Of a stretch of DNA of 9,528 bases, positions 1 to 6,440 are shown piece by piece; positions within the stretch are counted from its first letter, which is position 1, and each line of letters opens with the position of its first letter. The stretch is from an uncultured Porphyromonas sp. (GTDB taxonomy: Bacteria; Bacteroidota; Bacteroidia; Bacteroidales; Porphyromonadaceae): the NCBI GenBank assembly GCA_900546675.1, contig URDQ01000067.1, forward strand, positions 1 to 9,528. The letters are read 5' to 3'. Made by a program: the position numbers and the translations under genes. Under the pieces are notes generated by a model. That model saw only the letters and a list, made by a program, of their open reading frames with translations, was not told the origin of the DNA and did no database searches.

Positions 1-91
1 GAAGTTTTTTTCCTACATTTGTAAGTGTGTTGCACTTGACACTGGAATGTGCGGTGTCCGCCCACAAGGCATATTGCGTTCCAGCGAAGAC

Positions 92-113
92 GGACGGACA
101 CATAGGTCTGCCC
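92..113. repeat. Imperfect palindrome in the region downstream of smpB
   Basis: The arms GGACGGAC (92-99) and GTCTGCCC (106-113) flank the loop ACATAG; they pair with one mismatch and one G-T pair. The 249 nt around it hold no convincing gene. A second small stem lies at 44-66, where CGG-TGT-CCG sits inside TGTG/CACA with a two-base bulge. The composition resembles the short dispersed palindromes often found between genes in this group, but a single copy in the window cannot prove that it is a dispersed repeat. Confidence 0.4.
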
Positions 114-171
114 CTACAAATTGTTATTCGTATTGCTGTTCGACAACGGATATGGTTTCGTTTTGATACAA

Positions 172-196
172 CGGACGCACCGACGGTCTGCGTCCG
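172..196 (-). terminator. Stem-loop downstream of smpB, possible terminator
   Basis: A perfect 8-bp inverted repeat, CGGACGCA (172-179) and TGCGTCCG (189-196), encloses a 9-base loop (180-188). It begins about 53 nt after the smpB stop codon, so it would fold at the 3' end of the serS-smpB transcript. No run of T follows on the minus strand (the next bases are TTGTATCAAAACG), so it is not a classic intrinsic terminator. It could instead protect the 3' end or be one unit of a palindromic repeat. Confidence 0.35.
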
Positions 197-249
197 AGTC
201 GTGCGTTCATACAGCGGGTTACACGTCTCGCTGTTCGGGAACTTGCTCG

Positions 250-720
250 TCAGAAGCGCATCGCACGCTCTAGACGTCGCTTGTCTTCGCGGTCTCGTAT
301 GGTAGCGCGCTTGTCGTACTGCTTCTTACCTCTGGCGAGTGCGATGACTAGCTTGGCGAGTCCACGCTCGTTGATGAAGAGACGCACGGGGATGATCGTT
401 TGACCAGGGTTCTTCATCTCCTCCTCGAGCTTGCGTAGCTCCTTGCGGTTGAGTAGCAGCTTGCGCTCCCGTCGCTCCACATGATTGTTGTAGGAAGCGT
501 AGCTGTACTCCGCTATATACATATTCTTGATCCACAGCTCACCATGCGAGAAGTAGCAGTAGCTGTCCACGAGAGCCGCTTTGCCCGCACGTATCGACTT
601 GATCTCACTGCCGACTAGTACGATGCCTGCGGTGTACTGGTCGAGGAGCTCATAGTCATAGGTAGCGCGCTTGTTGCGTATATTGATTGCTCGGGCGGAT
701 TGCTTGCCTTTCTTAGCCAT
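250..720 (-). CDS. smpB: SsrA-binding protein SmpB (ribosome rescue)
   Basis: SmpB binds tmRNA (SsrA) and brings it to ribosomes stalled on broken mRNA, where trans-translation tags the nascent peptide and frees the ribosome. The 156-residue length is normal for the family. Family hallmarks are all visible: NKRATYDYEL (residues 16-25), AGIVLVGSEIKSIRAGKAAL (31-50), HVERRERKLLLNRKEL (80-95), the GQTIIPVRLF strand (106-115) and ARGKKQYDKR (129-138), followed by the basic C-terminal tail REDKRRLERAMRF that enters the mRNA channel. The ATG at 720 gives the typical lysine-rich start MAKKGK. It lies 24 nt after the serS stop codon, with no terminator or -7 box between, so it is probably cotranscribed with serS. 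No tmRNA gene was found in the window. The identification is secure. Confidence 0.97.
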   Translation of the reverse strand: MAKKGKQSARAINIRNKRATYDYELLDQYTAGIVLVGSEIKSIRAGKAALVDSYCYFSHGELWIKNMYIAEYSYASYNNHVERRERKLLLNRKELRKLEEEMKNPGQTIIPVRLFINERGLAKLVIALARGKKQYDKRATIRDREDKRRLERAMRF

Positions 721-744
721 AGCGATGTGGGTTGGAGCGATTGA

Positions 745-2019
745 TTAGTCTATCTTGTCAAAGCCTGTGTAGGGTCTCAGAGCCTTGGGTATGATAATGC
801 CCTCGGGGGTCTGATTGTTCTCTAGGAGGGCAGCGACAATGCGTGGCAGAGCGAGGGCACTACCATTGAGCGTGTGACAGAGGGTGATCCCCTCCTCTGG
901 ATCACGGTAACGACACATCAGGCGGTTGGCCTGATAGCTCTCGAAGTTGGAGACGGAGCTCACCTCGAGCCAGCGCTCCTGCGCAGCCGAGAAGACTTCA
1001 AAGTCGTAAGTCATAGCACTCGTAAAGCTCAGGTCACCACCGCAGAGGCGGAGGATACGGTAAGGGAGCTCTAGCTCCTCGACGAGGCTCTTGACGTGGG
1101 CGATCATCTTGTCGAGCTGCTGCCACGAGTGGTCGGGGCGGTCGATGGAGACGATCTCTACTTTGTCAAACTGATGCAGGCGGTTGAGCCCGCGTACGTC
1201 CTTGCCATACGAACCAGCCTCACGACGGAAGCAAGGCGTGTAGGCGGTGCAGCAGATAGGTAGCTGGTCTGCCTCGAGGATGACATCACGGAAGATGTTG
1301 GTCACAGGTACCTCAGCCGTCGGTATGAGATAGAGGTTGTCTAGCTGAACGTGATACATCTGTCCCTCCTTGTCGGGGAGCTGACCCGTGCCGATACCGG
1401 AAGCTTCGTTGACCATAATAGGTGGCTCGACCTCTTGAAAGCCCGCTGCGGTGGCTCTGTCGAGGAAGAAGTTGATCAAGGCACGCTGTAGTCTTGCTCC
1501 CTTACCCTTGTATACAGGGAAGCCTGCACCTGTGATCTTGACTCCCAGCTCGAAGTCTATGAGGTCGTACTGCTTGGCCAGCTCCCAGTGTGGCAGCTTG
1601 GCATCGTCAGCTAGTGTCGGCATCTTACCACCCGTAGCGACGCATAGATTGTCTTCGGCAGAGGTACCGTGTGGCACGTCGGGATGTGGCAGATTAGGCA
1701 CGGAGAGTAGGAGCTGTCGCATGGTCTCCTCAGCTTGCTCCATAGTCTCCTGGGCCTGCTTAGAGACTTCTTTAAGCGCCTGCACCTCAGCTTTGAGCTG
1801 CTCAGCCTCCTCACGGGCACCCGCTTTCATCTTCTCACCGATAGAGCGTGAGAGGACTTTTTGCTGAGCCAGGCTATCGTCCTTCTTGTGCTGTGCATCG
1901 CGTCTCAGCTTGTCCTGAGCGATGATGGCTGCTATGGGTTCTTCTGCGGGAAAGTGCTTGACAGCGAGCCGCTCGATGACTCCCTGTGGGTCATCCAATA
2001 TTTGTTTGATGGTAAGCAT
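745..2019 (-). CDS. serS: Serine--tRNA ligase
   Basis: This cytoplasmic class II aminoacyl-tRNA synthetase charges tRNA-Ser (and tRNA-Sec where present) with serine through a seryl-adenylate. Its 424 residues match the usual bacterial length. The N-terminal part (about 30-105) is rich in Glu, Lys and Gln and fits the antiparallel coiled-coil arm that holds the long variable arm of tRNA-Ser. The catalytic core follows: motif 1 around 167-200 (FPVYKGKGARLQRAL and later VEPP), the serine-site TAEVPVTN (234-241), motif 2 with CFRREAGS (263-270) and the FDKVEIV strand, and motif 3 NGSALALPRIVAALLE (385-400) with its conserved Arg. The ATG at 2019 gives the typical MLTIKQILDDPQGV start. A perfect -7 box about 60 nt upstream gives it its own promoter. 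No odd residues or breaks were seen. Confidence 0.98.
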   Translation of the reverse strand: MLTIKQILDDPQGVIERLAVKHFPAEEPIAAIIAQDKLRRDAQHKKDDSLAQQKVLSRSIGEKMKAGAREEAEQLKAEVQALKEVSKQAQETMEQAEETMRQLLLSVPNLPHPDVPHGTSAEDNLCVATGGKMPTLADDAKLPHWELAKQYDLIDFELGVKITGAGFPVYKGKGARLQRALINFFLDRATAAGFQEVEPPIMVNEASGIGTGQLPDKEGQMYHVQLDNLYLIPTAEVPVTNIFRDVILEADQLPICCTAYTPCFRREAGSYGKDVRGLNRLHQFDKVEIVSIDRPDHSWQQLDKMIAHVKSLVEELELPYRILRLCGGDLSFTSAMTYDFEVFSAAQERWLEVSSVSNFESYQANRLMCRYRDPEEGITLCHTLNGSALALPRIVAALLENNQTPEGIIIPKALRPYTGFDKID

Positions 2020-2050
2020 TACCTACTTCTTTGGGTTATTACGTGTGAGG

Positions 2051-2075
2051 AGCTTGTCACGCTTGGCAACAAGCT
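2051..2075 (-). promoter_or_regulatory. Stem-loop at the predicted 5' end of the serS leader
   Basis: AGCTTGT (2051-2057) and ACAAGCT (2069-2075) form a perfect 7-bp inverted repeat with an 11-base loop. From the -7 box at 2082-2089, transcription should start near 2074-2077, so the hairpin would occupy the first bases of the leader. A hairpin there could stabilise the mRNA or affect translation. No T-box features were recognised, and the element may be chance. Confidence 0.3.
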
Positions 2076-2081
2076 ATGCTA

Positions 2082-2089
2082 CAAAGGTA
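2082..2089 (-). promoter_or_regulatory. Predicted promoter (-7 box TACCTTTG) for serS-smpB
   Basis: Read on the minus strand, the site is TACCTTTG, an exact match to the Bacteroidota primary-sigma -7 consensus TAnnTTTG. It lies between the secG terminator and serS, 62 nt upstream of the serS ATG. No good TTTG at -33 was seen at a 19-21 nt spacing, so the upstream half is weak. The position between two transcription units supports the call. Confidence 0.65.
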
Positions 2090-2120
2090 CAGTTTCTTCT
2101 GCATTTATAGGCACAACCAA

Positions 2121-2152
2121 GGGAAGAACCCACACAAGAGTGAGTCCTCCCC
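2121..2152 (-). terminator. Intrinsic-type terminator of the secG operon
   Basis: Two 13-nt arms (2121-2133 and 2140-2152) surround a 6-nt loop. In minus-strand RNA all 13 positions pair, three or so as G-U wobbles; in plus-strand RNA the same positions become A-C mismatches. The stem therefore works only for leftward transcripts, the direction of secG. The 3' arm is followed by TTGGTTGT, a weak U-rich tail. It begins 48 nt after the secG stop codon and lies just ahead of the serS promoter. Confidence 0.75.
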
Positions 2153-2200
2153 TCATCAATATCTGACGAGCTACCTAGCTGGTGCAGCCCTCTTTAGGCT

Positions 2201-2593
2201 TTACTCAGCGGGCTGCGTAGCCTCAGGCTGTGCTTCAGGAGCTGGGGCTGGAGCCTCATCAGTTGCGGGAGCTGCGGGTAGAGGTAGTGTAGCCTCTGGT
2301 TGCTGAGGTAGCAGAGGAGCACTCTGCTGAGACTGCTCAATGAAGCTCTCGCTCTGCTTAGCCTGTACATGAGGCTTCACAAAGAATGAGCTGACAATGC
2401 TGAGCACGACCAAAGCGCCTGCGAGCGTCCAAGTGGCCTTCTCGAGGAAGTCCGTCGTCTTGCGTACCCCCATGTACTTATTGCTCTCGCCGAAGCCTGC
2501 TGCTAGACCACCGCCCTTAGAGTTCTGAACGATGACGATAAGAATCAGCAGGATAGCTGCGATGAGGATCAGGATACTTAGAAAGATTTGCAT
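2201..2593 (-). CDS. secG: Preprotein translocase subunit SecG
   Basis: SecG is the small inner-membrane partner of SecY and SecE and helps the SecA motor push proteins through the channel. The sequence has a first membrane helix at about 3-23 (LSILILIAAILLILIVIVQ), then the family loop QNSKGGGLAAGFGESNKYMGVRKTTDFLEKAT (about 23-54), then a second helix at about 55-72. The core is normal, but a tail of roughly 55 residues, rich in Pro, Ala, Glu and Gln, brings the protein to 130 residues. Long low-complexity SecG tails of this kind are familiar in Bacteroidota. It starts 24 nt after the TPR gene and is the last gene of that unit, followed by a strong stem-loop. The identification is secure; the role of the tail is unknown. 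Confidence 0.95.
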   Translation of the reverse strand: MQIFLSILILIAAILLILIVIVQNSKGGGLAAGFGESNKYMGVRKTTDFLEKATWTLAGALVVLSIVSSFFVKPHVQAKQSESFIEQSQQSAPLLPQQPEATLPLPAAPATDEAPAPAPEAQPEATQPAE

Positions 2594-2617
2594 GTCTACT
2601 AGTCTATGAATGCGTGT

Positions 2618-3337
2618 TTATGAGTGAGAAGCATTGTCGATTAGCTTCTCGAGAAAGTTCAATTGAACTGCAAAGTAACTAATTTTTTCTGGGAATTTCA
2701 AGCTTAGCCCCTCAATAATTCGTTTTGCTCGCTCGTAATGACCCTGTTTGATGTAGATGGAGGCTAGCGTTTCGGTGAAAAGCATATCGCTCGGCTCCGT
2801 ATCATCGGAAGGTGTCACGGTAGGCTGCGGTGCGGAGTCGGTGGTTGACGCACTTTCTGGTGAAGGGGTGGTGAGTAGCCCCGAGAGCGACATATCGGAA
2901 GGTGCGGACTCGTACTCCGCCTGTGAGAAGTAGTCTGGGGTAGGCTCCTCAGTGGGGAGCGCCTCAGCGGTGTCGTACTCCAGCTCGTTGGAGAGTGGAC
3001 CCTCACGCTCAGCCACCTTGCGCAAATATTGATCTACGAGGGCAAAGGAGTCTGACGGGTCGTGAGCCAACACGGGTGTCAAGTCTGCTAAGGGCATATG
3101 TAGCCGAGCTAGCAGGTAGAGCTTCTCCCGACTAGGTAGGAGGGGAGCCCAGCGCTGTAGCTCTGCTTCATAGCGCAGGTCGCCGAGAATCGATAGATTG
3201 AGTAAGTAAAGCATCACGATGCTCTGCGCATAGGGATAGGTCTCCACGAGCTCAGCCAGTGGCGAGAGCGTGTGGCGATCGAGTTCCTCAGGGTGAGCCG
3301 TCAGCCTATTCAGCTCGTCTAGCGTCATCGTCTTCAC
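2618..3337 (-). CDS. TPR-like protein of the LptE-SecG cluster, function unknown
   Basis: There is no confident function. The 239-residue protein has no signal peptide or membrane helix. The N-terminal third (about 6-110) is helical and Leu-rich. Residues about 115-185 are a low-complexity linker rich in Pro, Ser, Thr, Glu and Asp. The C-terminal 45 or so contain one clear TPR-like helix pair, LASIYIKQGHYERAKRIIEG (191-210), followed by LSLKFPEKISYF, a pattern of proteins that bind partners through helical repeats. The start is probably GTG at 3337, sharing one base with the lptE stop codon (TAGTG), which suggests translational coupling; an ATG three codons in (3328) is the alternative. I recall a similar protein between LptE and SecG in many Bacteroidales, so a conserved role in envelope assembly is plausible but unproven. 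Confidence 0.8.
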   Translation of the reverse strand: MKTMTLDELNRLTAHPEELDRHTLSPLAELVETYPYAQSIVMLYLLNLSILGDLRYEAELQRWAPLLPSREKLYLLARLHMPLADLTPVLAHDPSDSFALVDQYLRKVAEREGPLSNELEYDTAEALPTEEPTPDYFSQAEYESAPSDMSLSGLLTTPSPESASTTDSAPQPTVTPSDDTEPSDMLFTETLASIYIKQGHYERAKRIIEGLSLKFPEKISYFAVQLNFLEKLIDNASHS

Positions 3338-3858
3338 TACCAGTCCTCTACTGTGGCGTTAAAAATCTGCTTGACAAGATCTTCGATCAACTCATTAGCT
3401 AGCCCCTCCTGAATGTCTGAGAAGAGGTTGTTGCTGTCGAACTCTTGCGAGGAGGTAAAGGTGCGGCCCGAGAAGCTTTTCTTCTCATCGGTCATATTGG
3501 TATAAGATACCCGAACCGTAATCGTGAAGCGAGTCATCGCTGAGAGCGCATCCTCCTGCATCGCCATAGGGGTGAGCTCATAACCAACGATGGCGCCCTC
3601 GAGGATCAGATCTCCATTGGCATCGACGGGTTCGAGGCGCGTATTGCGACGGAACTGCTCCCGCAGGCGCTCCGAAAACATCTGCGACAAGGGCGGATAA
3701 ACCAGCGGAGCTTGGTTGGGGAAGTCCTCGATGGTCACCGTCTTGATGCGCGTGTAGTCGATGGTGGCTCCGTTGAACTTATAGCTGATCGAGCAACTCG
3801 TCCCGATCATTAGGAGCATCACGATACCTATTATATATTGTAGCTTACTCCTCGCCAT
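3337..3858 (-). CDS. lptE: LptE-like outer-membrane lipoprotein for LPS assembly
   Basis: LptE is the lipoprotein plug of the LptD barrel that places lipopolysaccharide in the outer leaflet of the outer membrane. The 173-residue protein begins with a basic stretch and a hydrophobic helix (MARSKLQYIIGIVMLLMIGTSC), with the lipidated Cys at 22; the -3 Gly makes the lipobox slightly loose. The next residues, SISYKFNGATIDYTRIKTVTIEDFPNQ, match the Bacteroidota LptE pattern SxxYSFxGxSI...TixIxxF.N as I remember it. PPLSQMFSERLREQFRRNTRL and the later GYELTPMA region also fit. The ATG at 3858 overlaps the end of the sigma-54 regulator gene by 14 nt, and the stop overlaps the next gene by 1 nt, so the genes are cotranscribed and probably translationally coupled. 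LptD is not in the window. Confidence 0.88.
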   Translation of the reverse strand: MARSKLQYIIGIVMLLMIGTSCSISYKFNGATIDYTRIKTVTIEDFPNQAPLVYPPLSQMFSERLREQFRRNTRLEPVDANGDLILEGAIVGYELTPMAMQEDALSAMTRFTITVRVSYTNMTDEKKSFSGRTFTSSQEFDSNNLFSDIQEGLANELIEDLVKQIFNATVEDW

Positions 3859-5098
3859 AGCTTCGTAGTTTACGATATAGTGTGCGTGGAGAGATGTTTA
3901 GCTCCTCAGCAGCTTCTGTCTTATTTCCCCCATGTCGCTCCAAGGCACGCTTGATCAATATCCGCTCAGCCTCCTCGATGGTCATCGGCTTGTCGGGGAG
4001 GAATGGCTCCTCCATAGGAGCCTCTGTAAATTCCTTATGAGGCTCTGAAGATGTTCCTAGGTGAGGCCCCAGGTCTGAGTCGATAACCTCCTCGGCCTCT
4101 GTGTGCATAGGCTCCATCTCGGCAGGCACGAGCGTCGTATGGATCGGTTCGTAGTGAGGCTCCTGACGCATTGTGGCGACCGTCTGCTTGAGCGCAGTAA
4201 TGTCTCGCTTCATATCGAAAAGCACCTGGTAAAGGATCTCCCGCTCATTGGCAAAGCTACGCTCCTCCGACTGACGCTCCACTGGGACCAGCGAGGTGCT
4301 CAGCTCTGACGTTTTCTCGGGCAGATAGCCTCGAAGATCCTCGGCCGTCAGGTGACGGTCATACTCTAAGATGCTGATGCGGTCTGTCAGGTTACGCAGC
4401 TCGCGTATGTTGCCTGGCCAAGGGTAGTGGCGCAAGAGTTCCTCCGCTTCGGGCGTGATATCGAGCATGGGGATCTGATTTTTCTCTGCGCTAAGAGAAG
4501 CAAAGAGCTTGAAGAGTAGCACGATGTCCTCCTGTCGCTTACGTAGCGGAGGTACTACAATCGGCACCGTACTAAGACGGTAGTAGAGATCTTCGCGAAA
4601 GCGTCCACGAGCGATCGCCTCCTGTATATTAACATTGGTCGCAGCGACCACCCGCACATCGGTCTTGAGGGGCTTGCTGGCACCTACGGGGATAAACTCT
4701 CCCGACTCGAGTACACGGAGCAGACGAGCCTGCGTGGCAAGCGGTAGCTCTCCTACCTCATCGAGAAAGATAGTACCACCGTCCGCCTCCTCAAAGTAAC
4801 CCTTGCGGTCGGAGATAGCTCCCGTGAAGGATCCCTTGCGGTGTCCGAAGAGTTCGGAGTCGATCGTACCCTCAGGGATAGCGCCACAGTTGACCGCCAC
4901 ATAGCCTTGATGCTTGCGGAGACTGTAAGCGTGTATGATCTTGGGGAAAAACTCCTTGCCGACACCGCTCTCGCCAGTCACCAGCACAGATAGGTCTGTC
5001 GGGGCGACCTGTACGGCCGTCTCGATAGCTCGTAGGAAGCTCGGATTGCGTCCCACGATACCAAAGCGCTGCATCACCTGCTGTAGATCCACATTCAT
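3845..5098 (-). CDS. Sigma-54-dependent transcriptional activator (AAA+ / Fis-type HTH)
   Basis: Enhancer-binding proteins of this family use ATP to open promoters held by sigma-54 RNA polymerase. The 417 residues have no N-terminal receiver, GAF or PAS domain; the AAA+ domain starts almost at once (GIVGRNPSFLRAI, 13-25). Visible motifs are Walker A GESGVGKE (42-49), sigma-54-contacting loop GSFTGA (89-94, Ser for the usual first Ala), Walker B GGTIFLDE (107-114), VAATN (151-155), arginine-finger region RFREDLYYRL (166-175) and WPGNIRELRN (227-236). A linker of about 100 residues contains a possible short coiled coil (285-310) and an acidic part. A Fis-type helix-turn-helix ends the protein (EAERILIKRALERHGGNKTEAAEELNISPRTLYRKL). 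The ATG at 5098 fits family N-termini; an in-frame ATG at 5143 directly after the upstream stop codon would add 15 unconserved-looking residues. Its targets are unknown. Confidence 0.9.
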   Translation of the reverse strand: MNVDLQQVMQRFGIVGRNPSFLRAIETAVQVAPTDLSVLVTGESGVGKEFFPKIIHAYSLRKHQGYVAVNCGAIPEGTIDSELFGHRKGSFTGAISDRKGYFEEADGGTIFLDEVGELPLATQARLLRVLESGEFIPVGASKPLKTDVRVVAATNVNIQEAIARGRFREDLYYRLSTVPIVVPPLRKRQEDIVLLFKLFASLSAEKNQIPMLDITPEAEELLRHYPWPGNIRELRNLTDRISILEYDRHLTAEDLRGYLPEKTSELSTSLVPVERQSEERSFANEREILYQVLFDMKRDITALKQTVATMRQEPHYEPIHTTLVPAEMEPMHTEAEEVIDSDLGPHLGTSSEPHKEFTEAPMEEPFLPDKPMTIEEAERILIKRALERHGGNKTEAAEELNISPRTLYRKLRSYGEE

Positions 5099-5103
5099 AG
5101 GTA

Positions 5104-5111
5104 CAAAGGTA
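5104..5111 (-). promoter_or_regulatory. Predicted promoter (-7 box TACCTTTG) touching the start of the sigma-54 activator gene
   Basis: On the minus strand the site reads TACCTTTG, then TACCT, then the ATG at 5098. A transcript starting 5-8 nt after the box would begin at or next to the ATG, making a leaderless or nearly leaderless mRNA. A clear TTTG at -33 is absent (GGAT lies at the 19-nt spacing). The box lies after the stop codon of the LRR gene and before the regulator, where a new transcription unit would be expected. Confidence 0.6.
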
Positions 5112-5120
5112 CTAAAATGA

Positions 5121-5130
5121 GCGATATCGC
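5121..5130. promoter_or_regulatory. 10-bp palindrome GCGATATCGC in the promoter spacer, candidate operator
   Basis: GCGATATCGC is a perfect palindrome lying 9 nt upstream of the -7 box of the activator gene, inside the expected -33/-7 spacer. A bound protein there would block polymerase. It has only a 3-bp stem as RNA, so it is a poor terminator. A palindrome this length can occur by chance. Confidence 0.25.
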
Positions 5131-5143
5131 ATCCTCTAGTCAT

Positions 5144-6436
5144 TTACGGACGACACAGTCTAGAGACCAGCTGATGATTTACTGTCAAGAGGAGAGTCCC
5201 CGTGAGATGCTCGGGGAGCTGAATAAGTAGTTCGCTAGTGGGAGTTGATTGCCCAACGTATAGTGCCTCTCCTAAGAGATTGTAGATGATTACGACACCC
5301 CTCTCGGGCAGTCCTGATAAAGCCAAAGCCTCACCATACCATTGCAACTGTATGGGCGAGGTGCGTGCGACAGCCTCAACAGTTGTAGCACTCCCCTTGT
5401 ATGGGATCCCTTGATGGTCATTAGCACCTCCACTGTAGTCTAGCACTTGCCACCCCTTATCTGACGCCTGAGTAGCAGTTGTTGTGGTGCAGACATTCTC
5501 TTCGTCTTGATCATAAGTATTAATCACAATGAAGCTCCCAGGAGTAGTCGTGCGCTTTGGCAAAGATGCTACTAAGGCAACCATAGCTTTATCTTGGATT
5601 TTATTTCCATAGACTGATAGTTTGTTCAATCGAGGCATACGGCTACAGTCGAGTGTCTCAAGAGCGTTTTCCTCACAGTAGAGCCAGATCAACTGTGGCA
5701 ACTCTTGGTATGACAGCTTAGCTATCTGATTTTTGTAGCACCACACGACCCTTAGCTGATGATTAGTCGAAAGGTCTAGACTGCGTAGCTGGTTGTCACT
5801 ACACCACAGCTTCTCCAGCAGGGGGCAGGTACTCAGATTTAGATCTGACAACTTGTTGCTGTAGCACTTGAGAGTTTTCAGCTGAGTGAGAGTCGTAACA
5901 TCAAGCTCTGTCAACTCGTTGCTTGAGCAGGTCAGTTCCTCCAGTTGTGTCATAGAGGAGAGGTCTATACTAGACAGTCGATTGTTCGTACACTTGAGCA
6001 ATGTCAAGGACGATTTTGCGGGGAAGGTAATCTGTGTCAGCTCATTGGCAAAGCAGACGAGCTTAGTCAGAGCTGGAGCCTGTGAAAGGTCTAAAGCGGT
6101 AAGACTATTCTGAGAGCAGTCCAGCTCTACAAGAGAGGGACAATCTGAGATTGTCAGGGTGGTCAGTTCGGCTTGCGAGACTCTTAGTGACTGCACGCTA
6201 CCCGATATGACAACTTCCTGATCAGATAGCGTGTATTCGTGTGGCTCTTGGCTAGAGGGATAGGACTCCTTGACTCCACTCATTGTGAGTTCTCCCTGAT
6301 AGGAGATGGAGAGCTTGATAGTTGCCCCTGGCTCACGTAGAGTGGTAAAGCGTATAGTCTGAGCAGAGAGCTCATGGCTCCCTACGAATAGGGTAGCCAC
6401 GAGACTGAGCATATATATAAGGCGATGTCGCAGCAT
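5144..6436 (-). CDS. Secreted InlJ-like leucine-rich-repeat protein with cysteine ladder
   Basis: The predicted 430-residue protein has a signal peptide (MLRHRLIYMLSLVATLFVGS, cleavage likely after LSA at about 25), an N-terminal beta-rich cap (about 30-80), one degenerate and eight regular 21-residue repeats of the form LxxLxCxxNxLxxLDLSxxxx (about 81-269), a cap with KGWQVLDYSGG, and a C-terminal beta domain (about 365-430, GVVIIYNLLGEALYVGQ) resembling type IX secretion CTDs. Such proteins are typically surface adhesins. The chosen ATG at 6436 lies 4 nt after the stop codon of the upstream LRR gene and gives a clean signal peptide; the longer frame back to 6565 would overlap the upstream gene by 125 nt. 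It is a paralogue of the C-terminal half of that gene. The ligand is unknown, and the type IX assignment is inference. Confidence 0.85.
   Translation of the reverse strand: MLRHRLIYMLSLVATLFVGSHELSAQTIRFTTLREPGATIKLSISYQGELTMSGVKESYPSSQEPHEYTLSDQEVVISGSVQSLRVSQAELTTLTISDCPSLVELDCSQNSLTALDLSQAPALTKLVCFANELTQITFPAKSSLTLLKCTNNRLSSIDLSSMTQLEELTCSSNELTELDVTTLTQLKTLKCYSNKLSDLNLSTCPLLEKLWCSDNQLRSLDLSTNHQLRVVWCYKNQIAKLSYQELPQLIWLYCEENALETLDCSRMPRLNKLSVYGNKIQDKAMVALVASLPKRTTTPGSFIVINTYDQDEENVCTTTTATQASDKGWQVLDYSGGANDHQGIPYKGSATTVEAVARTSPIQLQWYGEALALSGLPERGVVIIYNLLGEALYVGQSTPTSELLIQLPEHLTGTLLLTVNHQLVSRLCRP
5630..6133 (-). repeat. Eight tandem 21-residue cysteine-ladder LRRs
   Basis: Eight consecutive units of exactly 21 codons each carry Cys at position 6, where canonical LRRs have a buried Leu: residues 107, 128, 149, 170, 191, 212, 233 and 254 of the 430-aa protein. 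Examples are LVELDCSQNSLTALDLS and LEKLWCSDNQLRSLDLS. A ninth unit, LNKLSVYGNKI, has Val instead. This spacing resembles the cysteine ladder described for Listeria InlJ. Confidence 0.9.
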
Positions 6437-6440
6437 ACGA

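Noticed and set aside
1..249. Possible tmRNA gene next to smpB
   Set aside because: No tRNA-like acceptor end or tag peptide coding (such as NNYALAA) was found on either strand.
27..305. Plus-strand open frame of 92 codons starting at GTG, with a TACATTTG box at 14-21 just upstream
   Set aside because: It runs over the 3' end of smpB on the opposite strand, has no recognisable domain, and its composition follows the palindromic region. The box is a perfect TAnnTTTG but lies at the window edge, so the upstream half cannot be seen.
1451..1867. Plus-strand open frame of 138 codons within serS
   Set aside because: It is antisense to a clearly conserved synthetase gene, Ser/Cys-rich and without a family; it is a shadow of serS codon use.
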